A model generated the notes under the pieces. The model saw only the letters and a program-made list of their open reading frames with translations. It was not told the origin of the DNA and did no database searches. A stretch of DNA of 64,000 nucleotides from Nitrospira_E sp052156535. Lineage in GTDB: Bacteria; Nitrospirota; Nitrospiria; Nitrospirales; UBA8639. A program made the translations under genes and the position numbers. The DNA is taken from positions 290,215 through 354,214 of the forward strand of contig NZ_JBQKUP010000042.1 of NCBI RefSeq assembly GCF_052156535.1. The letters are read 5' to 3'. This document shows positions 42,682 through 50,726 of the stretch, piece after piece; positions within the stretch are counted from its first letter, which is position 1; every line of letters begins with the position of its first letter.

Positions 42682-43794
42682 ATGATTTCTACCACTGAAA
42701 ATAACCAGGAAAGAATCGACGGCCCAGGGCTTCTTTTTGAATGGGGTCTCAAGAGTTTGTTGTTTGCAGCCTTTTTTGAATTGGTGCTGTATCGGCTGGT
42801 TTCACGGTTGGGTATGCACCTTGGCAAATTAGCCGAAAAATATGAAGCGGTCAGGATCGGATTTCGCACACTCTCTTCATTAGGGTTTGTCCTGCTGAAT
42901 ATGACGGCCATTCTGGTTTTTCTGATTTTGGGTATTTTGCTGGTTCAAAAATTACGGACAAAGCTGTGGGTAGGAGAGTGGGATAAGGTTATTATTCCAT
43001 TGGCGGCCTTATTGGTGGCATGTACAGTGGGTTATTTATTCTTTCCTCCAGTCATGGTCGGGACAATTGTTTATAATATTTTGGCGTTTGGGTTGATCGT
43101 TTTTCTGGTTTTGGAATATTGGGCTACTCACCGGGTGTTGAGTCAACGGCTTATGGTGGGTAGTTTCTTCCTGGGTATTAGTGGATGGCTGTATTATCAG
43201 ACGATGTCAACGACTTATGGATGGCTCAATATTTTTGATGCCCCTCCGCTGGTGCATGAAGGGAATAGGTTCGGGGAAGCACTAATGGTTCTTTCAAGCA
43301 TCCTGGTATTTTGGGCTTATGGCACCACTTCAATTATTACCAAAAACAAGCAACAACGCCGGTGGGGATTAACTTTGGTTATTAGCGGGGGCAGTGCTTT
43401 TTTAGCCTTACTTTTCATGGATTTTTTCCTTTCTCTTTGGAATCCTGAAGTGGCGAAAGAAGTAAGGAAGGCTGGAGAGGGGATAGGCTGGATTTTTCAA
43501 ATGGGAATGGGCTATACCTTTTATCTCCCTTTTGCATTTTATGTGTTGGGCTTTACCTGCTGGGCGTATACCGTGATTAAGTTGGTGTTGATAGGTCGAT
43601 TAGCAGGATATGGGCTAGGTCTCATGTTTATGGCCGGCTATGCGCTTCAATTATCACATTTGACCTTGATGGTAGTGCTTGGGTTAATGTTGCTAAATAT
43701 TGATAAAAGAGGAACTTTAGGAAAACTTCGTAAGAAAACCCTAGAGGGGGTAGTCTATCAACCAATTCGTCCCGTATACGGGCAAACACAGTAG
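42682..43794 (+). CDS. Polytopic membrane protein of unknown function
   Basis: 370 aa with about nine to ten hydrophobic helices (for example LLFAAFFELVLYRLVS, FVLLNMTAILVFLILGILLV, VIIPLAALLVACTVGYLFF, LTLVISGGSAFLALLFMDFFLSLW, LAGYGLGLMFMAGYALQLSHLTLMVVLGLMLL). A soluble loop reads MSTTYGWLNIFDAPPLVHEGNRFGEAL. No family is recognised. It precedes a TPR protein and tatA with short gaps (14 and 22 bp), so these three may be one operon. No strong Shine-Dalgarno is visible. Confidence 0.6.
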   Translation: MISTTENNQERIDGPGLLFEWGLKSLLFAAFFELVLYRLVSRLGMHLGKLAEKYEAVRIGFRTLSSLGFVLLNMTAILVFLILGILLVQKLRTKLWVGEWDKVIIPLAALLVACTVGYLFFPPVMVGTIVYNILAFGLIVFLVLEYWATHRVLSQRLMVGSFFLGISGWLYYQTMSTTYGWLNIFDAPPLVHEGNRFGEALMVLSSILVFWAYGTTSIITKNKQQRRWGLTLVISGGSAFLALLFMDFFLSLWNPEVAKEVRKAGEGIGWIFQMGMGYTFYLPFAFYVLGFTCWAYTVIKLVLIGRLAGYGLGLMFMAGYALQLSHLTLMVVLGLMLLNIDKRGTLGKLRKKTLEGVVYQPIRPVYGQTQ

Positions 43795-43808
43795 TTAGGA
43801 CACCTGAA

Positions 43809-44624
43809 ATGGAAGAACAAAGTGCTGGAAGCCAAACAATGGATCCGCAGTCGGGGGAGACGACCACAGAAGATCGCCCCTTAACGGTTGATGAGGAAAT
43901 TGCTGAGATTGAAAAGTTGCTGGGCGAGGAGCCGGACGACTTTCAAGCGCGGTGTCGATTGGGTGAACTTTATTTTAATAAAGGACGGATGGATGAAGCT
44001 CTTGCGGAAGTAAAGAAATCCATTGAGATGGCAGAGGGCATTCGGATAGAAATGGATCGGTCTCTGGCCATGTACTACTCGAATCTTGGAACGATCTATG
44101 GAACGAAAGGGATGTTGGATGAGGCCACGGCCCAATTTAAACGAGCGCTGGAACTAAACCCCTATGATGTTCTTGCACTTTTTAATGTCGGCCGACTCTA
44201 TAATGACAAAAATGCATTTTTGGAGGCCAAAGAGTATTTCGAACGTCTGATCGAAATTTCACCTGAAGATCCGATTGCTTGGTATAATTTGGCTGGAGTC
44301 TATGAGAAATTGGATGATCCTAATGTCTCCGACTTTAATACGATAGACATGGCTATGCAGGCTTATATGAAAGTCCTGCAGTTTGATCCAAGTCATCTTG
44401 AGTCGAGTTTTAAGCTCATGGAAATTGCCTTAAATCTGAAGAAACCTGATATGGCAGTGAAGATCATGGAAGATGCCGTTGAAAATAATCAGGATGAACC
44501 ATTGGCTTATTATAATCTGATTAACACCTATGAAAAGTGTAAGATGTTTGAGCAGGCGGAAGAAACCAGAAATCGTCTCAAGGATCGATTTAACAAGCGT
44601 TCGCGTGAAACGGTGAAAAAGTGA
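43809..44624 (+). CDS. Tetratricopeptide-repeat protein
   Basis: 271 aa, about six TPR units from residue 40 onward (for example FQARCRLGELYFNKGRMDEALAEVKKSIEM, YYSNLGTIYGTKGMLDEATAQFKRALELNP, ALFNVGRLYNDKNAFLEAKEYFERLIEISP, PIAWYNLAGVYEKLDDP). No signal peptide or helix; the N-terminus is acidic. It is a likely protein-interaction scaffold, lying between a polytopic membrane protein and tatA. The partner is unknown. Confidence 0.83.
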   Translation: MEEQSAGSQTMDPQSGETTTEDRPLTVDEEIAEIEKLLGEEPDDFQARCRLGELYFNKGRMDEALAEVKKSIEMAEGIRIEMDRSLAMYYSNLGTIYGTKGMLDEATAQFKRALELNPYDVLALFNVGRLYNDKNAFLEAKEYFERLIEISPEDPIAWYNLAGVYEKLDDPNVSDFNTIDMAMQAYMKVLQFDPSHLESSFKLMEIALNLKKPDMAVKIMEDAVENNQDEPLAYYNLINTYEKCKMFEQAEETRNRLKDRFNKRSRETVKK

Positions 44625-44646
44625 TACCCCAACAAGGAGAGGTACC

Positions 44647-44970
44647 ATGTTTGGAAGCTTAGGATTTACAGAATTAATTCTCATCCTCATGATTGTGCTA
44701 ATCATTTTTGGGGCGGGAAAATTACCGCAATTGGGCGAAGGGGTCGGAAAAGCGATTAAAGGGTTCAAGAAATCTGTTCAAGAGGCAGAAGCATATGACC
44801 TAGACCCCCAAGCACAGGCGGAAAATTCGGCATCCGCCAACCCGGGAAATGCTCAACCGCAAATTTCACAGCCTATGCAAACCGCCCAGTTAGAAACGGG
44901 TTCCCCAATTCCACCGGAAGCAGTCCAGCCGGCTCAACAGGAACAGGTTCCTGCGTCCTCTAAGGCCTAA
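44647..44970 (+). CDS. tatA: Sec-independent (Tat) translocase subunit TatA/TatE
   Basis: 107 aa. The first 20 residues (MFGSLGFTELILILMIVLII) and the FGAGKLPQLGEGVGKAIKGFKKSV amphipathic helix are the TatA signature; the last 55 residues are a Gln/Pro-rich tail. Oligomers form the pore for folded twin-arginine substrates, such as periplasmic molybdoenzymes. AAGGAGAGG precedes the ATG. No tatC is in the window. Confidence 0.9.
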   Translation: MFGSLGFTELILILMIVLIIFGAGKLPQLGEGVGKAIKGFKKSVQEAEAYDLDPQAQAENSASANPGNAQPQISQPMQTAQLETGSPIPPEAVQPAQQEQVPASSKA

Positions 44971-45059
44971 TTCCGCTATAAAGGCAAGGGGCCAAAAACT
45001 TATCCGTGGTGGTGATTGGGCCGGATTTTTTGAAATGAACGTTGAAGGGTGAATTGTCT

Positions 45060-46313
45060 ATGAGTATCGAGACGGCGTTAGAAATCGGGGTGATTGAAAC
45101 CTTTGCCGGCAATGGAAAATCTCGCAGTACGGGTGATGGCAAGCGAGCGGTGAAATCTGGAATTCCGCTGCCTAACCATATTACGGTTGATCGGGATGGT
45201 CGGTTTTTCTACATTGCCGAATCCGGTTCTGACCGAATCAGGCGAGTGGATATGGAAACAGGCCTTCTGCATAACTTTGCGGGGACCGGTGAGACATGTT
45301 ATAGCGGCGATTACGGACCTTGTGGGGAAGCTGGGCTTTACCTTCCATTAGATGTCTTGTGTGATTCTCACAATCATATCTATGTCTGTGATTCCGGCAG
45401 CAATCGAATCCGAAAAATTGACGCGGATACAGGGATCATTACGACCATTGTCGGGACGGGGCAATGGGGATATAACGGGGATGGGCCAGCCTTGGAGTGC
45501 AATTTAACCTATCCGGCAGCCATAGCAATCGACGATCAGGATCATCTTTACATTGCAGACACTCAAGCCCATCGCATTCGGCATTATAATTCTCAGACAG
45601 GAATGCTTACGACCATTGCCGGGTGTTGGACGGCAGAAGATGATGAGCGCGTGAGCCCTCTGACCGCTCAAAATCTAATTGTTCTTTCCGGGGATGCGAT
45701 TGGGATAGATTTTAGCAACGATGAAGGGTTACTGCGTCCGCGTTGTTCAGATGGACTGGATTTATCGTTATATCTTGACGATGGCAAGCCGGCTTTGGAG
45801 TGCAAGTTGTATGACGTGGTCGATATCGATGTGGACAAACATGGGGGCCTGTATATCACTGATAAGGGAACAAACCGCATCCGAAAGCTAGATCGGAAAA
45901 CGGGGACGATGTCCACCGTTGCTGGCATCTGTCGGTATGGATTTGACGGCGATGGAAAGTTAGCGGTGAAATCCATGCTTAATGTCCCGGAGGGCGCTGT
46001 GGTGGACTCAGATGGAAATGTGTATATTTCCGATTCCATGAATCACCGGGTACGAAAAGTTGATTGTCAGACCGGTATCATTACAACCGTCGCGGGGAAT
46101 GGCGATAGTGGCTACGATGACAAAAATATGGGTGGGTGCGGTGCTGCGCGCTTTGTGGCAAAAGAAGACGCTGGGATGTTGAAACATGGTGATGGCCTTA
46201 TTGCCGTTGAGGCAATTGTGAACACTCCAGCTGGCTTGACCTTGGACTCAAAGGGATATTTGTATATTTGTGAACGGAATGAAAATAAAATTCGTCGGGT
46301 GAAATTACGATAA
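45060..46313 (+). CDS. NHL-repeat beta-propeller protein
   Basis: About 417 aa. Six or more NHL-type repeats with the pattern DxxGxLYIADxxxxRIRKVDxxTGxITTVAGxG (for example IYVCDSGSNRIRKIDADTG, LYIADTQAHRIRHYNSQTG, VYISDSMNHRVRKVDCQTG). No signal peptide is visible, so it is probably cytoplasmic or exported by another route. An in-frame TTG at 45042 is possible, but GAAGGGTGA is spaced seven bases from the ATG at 45060. A binding function is likely; the ligand is unknown. Confidence 0.82.
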   Translation: MSIETALEIGVIETFAGNGKSRSTGDGKRAVKSGIPLPNHITVDRDGRFFYIAESGSDRIRRVDMETGLLHNFAGTGETCYSGDYGPCGEAGLYLPLDVLCDSHNHIYVCDSGSNRIRKIDADTGIITTIVGTGQWGYNGDGPALECNLTYPAAIAIDDQDHLYIADTQAHRIRHYNSQTGMLTTIAGCWTAEDDERVSPLTAQNLIVLSGDAIGIDFSNDEGLLRPRCSDGLDLSLYLDDGKPALECKLYDVVDIDVDKHGGLYITDKGTNRIRKLDRKTGTMSTVAGICRYGFDGDGKLAVKSMLNVPEGAVVDSDGNVYISDSMNHRVRKVDCQTGIITTVAGNGDSGYDDKNMGGCGAARFVAKEDAGMLKHGDGLIAVEAIVNTPAGLTLDSKGYLYICERNENKIRRVKLR

Positions 46314-46696
46314 CGAGGCTAATCTGATTTTTCAGTAGAGTTTGGCTGTATTCGAGGTAGCCACTCCTGCCCCAGTGAGACAAATAATTGCTGCCCCACT
46401 TATTAGTTCTAAGCTATATCATTTGTTTCGCTCCCCTCCTCATAACCTGTGAGGTGGGACTCTGTCATTTTTCGTTGGGCATTTTTGGTCGAAATTCCTA
46501 AAAGCGTCTTTCCGGTTTGTTTTCGGGGCCGCTCTGCTTTCAAGATGGGATAGGGCTGTAATTCGAAAAACATGCATTCAATGAGAGAATAATCATGAAT
46601 GTATTCTCGATTATCTATGTAATAATGAACTGATTTTTTCTCATTCTTGAAATATCATTGGCATTGAATCTTTAAATATTCCAAGGAAATCGAGGA
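46314..46696 (+). promoter_or_regulatory. Intergenic region before second NxrC-like operon, weak promoter and inverted repeat
   Basis: No gene is seen. GAGAATA (46585-46591) and TATTCTC (46602-46608) form a 7-10-7 inverted repeat. A weak promoter candidate, TTGAAA (46647-46652), 18 bases, TTTAAA (46671-46676), would start transcription just before the Shine-Dalgarno of the gene at 46697. Confidence 0.35.
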
Positions 46697-47575
46697 TTGA
46701 ACACAATTCACGCAAAAAAACGGTTTATTTTGTTTGTGGTTTTTGCGGTGGTGGTTTTATTCGGATTGACTTGGTATCAAGTCCCCCTTGTCAGTTCTCA
46801 GGGCATGGTTGTCCTGGCGCATTATTCAAAAGGGGAAGTGCCCTCTCATCCTTCCGATTCAGCGTGGGAAACCGTGGCTCCTCTCCCTGTTCCCCTCAGT
46901 GGCCAAATCATTACCAGACCGGTATGGCCGGAACCCAGTGCGAGAGCCCTCTCCATCCGATCAATTCATAACGGAAAAGACATTGCGTTTTTGCTGGAAT
47001 GGCAGGATGCCACAATTAATGAATCCTTGACGCCCGGGGTCTTCAGGGATGGGGTTGCCGTGGCTTTGCCTCTGGGAGATGCGCCGGCCTTTTTTTGCAT
47101 GGGCCAACTTGATCATTATGTGAATATTTGGCATTGGAAAGCGGATTGGCAAAGCGACGTGGATCGGCGTGCCGAGCGAGCTAAAGAATCTAAGCGGGGA
47201 GAATCAGGTCCTCGCCGCTTTGAAGTGATCCCGCGCCGGCCCTCATCGGTCGAGGACCTCGTAGGAGGGGGGTTTAGCACCCTAACTAGCAAAGAACAGC
47301 AGGGACGAATTCAAGGACAAGCCGAGTGGAAAAATGGCCTATGGCGAGTGGTCATGAAACGACCTCTGACGTCAATGGGAGACGATTTGGACAATGAAGC
47401 GATGCTGGTTCCCGGGCGAATGCAAGCCATAGCCTTTGCTGTTTGGAATGGAGAAAATAAGGAGCGGAATGGACAAAAATCTGTTGCCTCCTGGATGCAA
47501 TTACTTATTGATCCTGTTCAGGACTCATCTCAAAATGGGGCCGGAGGGATTGAATCCAATCAAAGCTCATCATGA
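46697..47575 (+). CDS. Second NxrC-like heme b protein (ethylbenzene dehydrogenase gamma family)
   Basis: 292 aa. Signal anchor or peptide (about 10-36, FILFVVFAVVVLFGLTWYQVPLVSSQ), then the same EB_dh fold as the protein at 39629, with CMGQLDHYVNIWHW (Met likely heme ligand), the VEDLVGGGFSTLT block, VVMKRPL and the IAFAVWNGENKERNGQKSVASW end. It lacks the long middle insert of the 39629 protein. The start is TTG 46697 with AAGGA nine bases ahead. It overlaps the PDZ gene by four bases and is followed by two pentaheme cytochromes, so it could deliver electrons to them. Partner catalytic subunits are not present here. Confidence 0.8.
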   Translation: MNTIHAKKRFILFVVFAVVVLFGLTWYQVPLVSSQGMVVLAHYSKGEVPSHPSDSAWETVAPLPVPLSGQIITRPVWPEPSARALSIRSIHNGKDIAFLLEWQDATINESLTPGVFRDGVAVALPLGDAPAFFCMGQLDHYVNIWHWKADWQSDVDRRAERAKESKRGESGPRRFEVIPRRPSSVEDLVGGGFSTLTSKEQQGRIQGQAEWKNGLWRVVMKRPLTSMGDDLDNEAMLVPGRMQAIAFAVWNGENKERNGQKSVASWMQLLIDPVQDSSQNGAGGIESNQSSS

Positions 47576-48045
47576 GTATACCAATAATAAAGAAGATGAG
47601 ATCTACAGGCGGAATGCAATGGTTCTTAATTTGTTGGTGCCTGGGGTTTGGATTGATGGTTCTTCAAGGAGAAGCATATGGTCAATCGCCAAGTGAGAAT
47701 ATGACCAATGAAAAAGCCCTGATTTTAGCCGAAAAATTTGGAATTGATGTGGGGGAAGTAGATGAGGAGGTCAAGAAAATTCTTGGATTGACCAAAGCCG
47801 AAGGGGTTGTCGTGTATGCCGTCATTGGAGGGTCTCCCGCTGAATTATCAGGCATAAAGGTGAAAGCGATCATTAAGGAAGTGGATAAATATGAAATTCA
47901 AACCCTTGTGGATTTGGGAATTGCCTTGGAGCAGACCCTCCCCACAAAGAATTTTACTGTTGCCACATATGAACCTGCGGATCCTGATAATCAAGGGGTT
48001 ACCGGCGGGCTTAATTTCCATTTTGTACGAATTCTTCAGGATTAA
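47572..48045 (+). CDS. Exported PDZ-domain protein
   Basis: 157 aa. Signal peptide (about 15-38, WFLICWCLGFGLMVLQGEAYG) followed by a single PDZ-like domain (about 75-150: GVVVYAVIGGSPAELSGIKVKAIIKEVDKYEIQTLVDLGIALEQ). No protease domain is present. It overlaps the NxrC-like gene by ATGA and precedes the pentaheme cytochromes by 9 bp. Probably a periplasmic adaptor that binds a C-terminal tail of one of these partners (inference). Confidence 0.75.
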   Translation: MSIPIIKKMRSTGGMQWFLICWCLGFGLMVLQGEAYGQSPSENMTNEKALILAEKFGIDVGEVDEEVKKILGLTKAEGVVVYAVIGGSPAELSGIKVKAIIKEVDKYEIQTLVDLGIALEQTLPTKNFTVATYEPADPDNQGVTGGLNFHFVRILQD

Positions 48046-48054
48046 ACTACTTCC

Positions 48055-49392
48055 ATGAAGAATCTGTTTAGCAAGAATTTTCGGTTATTGGAAATAATAC
48101 CCATGCACAACCGATGGATTTTAACGATCATGTTAGGGGTTTTTTGTTTATCTGACGTCGGGTTTGGTCAACAGCCAAACACGGTTGTTGGTGAAGCAGA
48201 AGAATCCTGGATTAAGGAAATTGAGCAAGTTTTTATCCCTTCTGAACAGTGCAAACAATGCCATGACCGGCATTATGAAGAGTGGAAGGGGATGCGCGAG
48301 CAGACCATGGATTTAAAAACATTTGGCCGCGTGGATGGAGCTCTTCTTCATGGGACGGCTTTCACCTCTCCGGTGTTCAAAACCGTTTTAGGTCTGTGGC
48401 TTCAAACGGATCCTGATCAGGAGCAACGCACTCGCTGTCTTTCTTGTCATGCTCCAGCGGTGACTGTATTCCCTCAGCACACTGATCGAATGATTGATCA
48501 AGTGATGAAAGGGGGAAAACGGGTCAAAATAGAAGGCATCGGTTGTAGTGCCTGTCACCTGATTACCGGCATTCAAGAAAATGCTTATGGGCATCCCACT
48601 TTTAAAATTACCTCCGGGGAGACTCTTTACGGACCCTACGCAGAACCGGAGGAGAATCTTGTGCATCCATCTGGGCAGTCGGATATTTATCGAGGGGCCC
48701 ATTATTGCGCATCCTGCCATTTTGATAAGGTAAGGGATGTTACTCGGCCTGATATTCCAGGGGAAATTTTGAAAGGCACCATTTGTCAGGATTGTCATAT
48801 GGAGCGCTCTACGGGGAGTTCAACCTCTCAACGCGGAGCTCTCACTCGGCCAATCGGGCGGCATTGGTTCCAAGGTATTGTGATTCCGGGGATTATGTTG
48901 AGTAATAGAAATTTACAGGCCGAATGGTTTTCGAGGGTGGATATTGAGGTTAAAAAGGTTAAGGGGAAGGTTGAGGGTGAAGTCCTGGTGCGAAATGGTG
49001 CCTTGCCTCATACCTTTCCGGGTGGCGATCCAGTGTTAAAGCAATTTTATGTCACGATAACTCTTAAAAATTCAGATGGACAGGTTATCGATCAATATCA
49101 GGAACGGTTTGGCCGAACATTTGAAGAACTACTGCGTGGTCCGATACCCCGACCATTTGTCAATGGAGGCACAACCAGACATATCCCATTTACGTTGAAA
49201 TATCCCAAAGATTCAGAGGCTTCCCTCATTGAAGCCTCAGTCAGTTATTCTCTCATTCCTGAGCCCTCGAAGGCCCTTGCCGCGAAGTTCCTCGAAAGCC
49301 TGGCTACCGATAAAGAACGGGAAACTGCAGAACGCATTATTCATGATTATTCTTCCCCGCGTCTCCTCACGTTTCGCACCATGAGTTTATAG
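48055..49392 (+). CDS. Pentaheme cytochrome c (c554-like), paralogue 1
   Basis: 445 aa. Five CxxCH heme motifs in order: CKQCH, CLSCH, CSACH, CASCH and CQDCH, within the N-terminal 260 residues, in the spacing of cytochrome-c554-like multiheme proteins; the C-terminal 180 residues are a beta-rich domain. A signal peptide follows either the ATG at 48055 or, more neatly, the ATG at 48103 (MHNRWILTIMLGVF...FGQQ). It should be periplasmic and act in electron transfer. It is encoded right after the NxrC-like and PDZ genes and beside a close paralogue, so it probably accepts electrons from the NxrC-like protein (inference). Confidence 0.82.
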   Translation: MKNLFSKNFRLLEIIPMHNRWILTIMLGVFCLSDVGFGQQPNTVVGEAEESWIKEIEQVFIPSEQCKQCHDRHYEEWKGMREQTMDLKTFGRVDGALLHGTAFTSPVFKTVLGLWLQTDPDQEQRTRCLSCHAPAVTVFPQHTDRMIDQVMKGGKRVKIEGIGCSACHLITGIQENAYGHPTFKITSGETLYGPYAEPEENLVHPSGQSDIYRGAHYCASCHFDKVRDVTRPDIPGEILKGTICQDCHMERSTGSSTSQRGALTRPIGRHWFQGIVIPGIMLSNRNLQAEWFSRVDIEVKKVKGKVEGEVLVRNGALPHTFPGGDPVLKQFYVTITLKNSDGQVIDQYQERFGRTFEELLRGPIPRPFVNGGTTRHIPFTLKYPKDSEASLIEASVSYSLIPEPSKALAAKFLESLATDKERETAERIIHDYSSPRLLTFRTMSL

Positions 49393-49442
49393 GCAGCAGG
49401 AACGTCCAGATTTTTTGTTGAATAACATAAAAGGATTGTCTG

Positions 49443-50702
49443 ATGAGGAAAAGCTACAAGAAGTTGGACCCCAGGAGTACAAGTATGAGGGGTGGGGTAT
49501 TTTTGCTGGTTTTGGGAAGTTTCCTGCTGACGGCGCCTCTTCTTAGCTCGGTTGCAGGTGAATCGTCTTCAACCAAAAAACCATTAGAAAAATCATTTCC
49601 CAATTCCGAAAAATGTAAACGCTGCCACCTTAGGGTCTTCGAAGAATGGGAAGCTTCAGCTCAATCGCGTTCTATTGTGACTGCCCCTTTCCGAGTAACC
49701 TTGGACCAATTTCTGGCTTCAACCGATAAAAAAGATCATGCCATGTGCTTTCGTTGTCATGCTCCGCATATTCTTGAATATGCCGAACACTTGCCTCGTT
49801 TCATTAAGGAAGTGCAATCTAAGGATCCACAGATGGATGGAGTTGGATGCCCCCAATGCCATCTTATTCAGGATGTGGACATGAATTCCCATCCACCAAC
49901 GCCAACATTTCAATTGGGAACGACGATTTTCGGAGGATATGATAAAGCCGCTGAGAACCTGGCACATCAGTCACAGAAGCTGGATCTCTATAGAGAGTCA
50001 AAATTCTGCGTGACCTGTCATGATTCACTCCCAAAGATCTCAGGCTCTGCCAAGGACCTCCCTGGTTGGCTTGGATCTTGGGAAAAAACCAAATCTGAAA
50101 CTAATGGGAAGCCATGTCAATTTTGTCATATGCCAGAGGCAGTTGATGAATCTGCTAATGGTGAGAAGGTCAGGAAGGTCGCCAATCACAGTTTCCCTGG
50201 GAGATTCGGAAAAGTCCGCGCGGAAGCTGTTACCTTGGACTTTATCACTGAGACCACTCCCGAGACTTCTCAAGTGCAGGTCAGTATTCAGAGCCTGGTC
50301 CCCCATAATTTGCCGTTGCCGCATCCCGGGTGGTCTCGGGTCGTCGTTGATCTTTCTATTTTTGGGAAAAATCTCAAAAAGGTTTACAACGAACAACGTT
50401 TTTATGAGCGAACGTTTGGAAATGTGGAGGAAAAAGAGACGGTCTTTGATTTTGAGGCAAAAAAGGTATTACGCGACACTCTTCTTAAACCTGAAGAGAT
50501 GCGGGTAGAGGTCTTTACATTTCCCACACCACAGGATGCGCCATCAATGGATGTAGTGGTGACTCTCACGTATGCTCCTGTACACGGACCAGAAGATTTC
50601 CTTAAGAAAGTTGAACAAGAAGCGGCACTTGGGCAAAAGGACAAGGCCTTTCAATCGGTCCAAATTGCCCAAAAGAAGTCGAATGTTCCTCTTAAAAAAT
50701 AA
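49443..50702 (+). CDS. Pentaheme cytochrome c (c554-like), paralogue 2
   Basis: 419 aa. A hydrophobic segment near residues 20-40 is the signal peptide or anchor. Five heme motifs in the same order as the preceding protein: CKRCH, CFRCH, CPQCH, CVTCH and CQFCH, with matching surroundings (CHLRVFEEW, CHAPHIL, VGCPQCHLI), then a beta-rich C-terminal domain containing PHNLPLPHPGW. A clear tandem duplication. AAGGA lies six bases before the ATG. It ends 25 bp from the converging ilvD gene. Confidence 0.82.
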   Translation: MRKSYKKLDPRSTSMRGGVFLLVLGSFLLTAPLLSSVAGESSSTKKPLEKSFPNSEKCKRCHLRVFEEWEASAQSRSIVTAPFRVTLDQFLASTDKKDHAMCFRCHAPHILEYAEHLPRFIKEVQSKDPQMDGVGCPQCHLIQDVDMNSHPPTPTFQLGTTIFGGYDKAAENLAHQSQKLDLYRESKFCVTCHDSLPKISGSAKDLPGWLGSWEKTKSETNGKPCQFCHMPEAVDESANGEKVRKVANHSFPGRFGKVRAEAVTLDFITETTPETSQVQVSIQSLVPHNLPLPHPGWSRVVVDLSIFGKNLKKVYNEQRFYERTFGNVEEKETVFDFEAKKVLRDTLLKPEEMRVEVFTFPTPQDAPSMDVVVTLTYAPVHGPEDFLKKVEQEAALGQKDKAFQSVQIAQKKSNVPLKK

Positions 50703-50726
50703 TGACTGTTCCCTGAGGATGATCCG

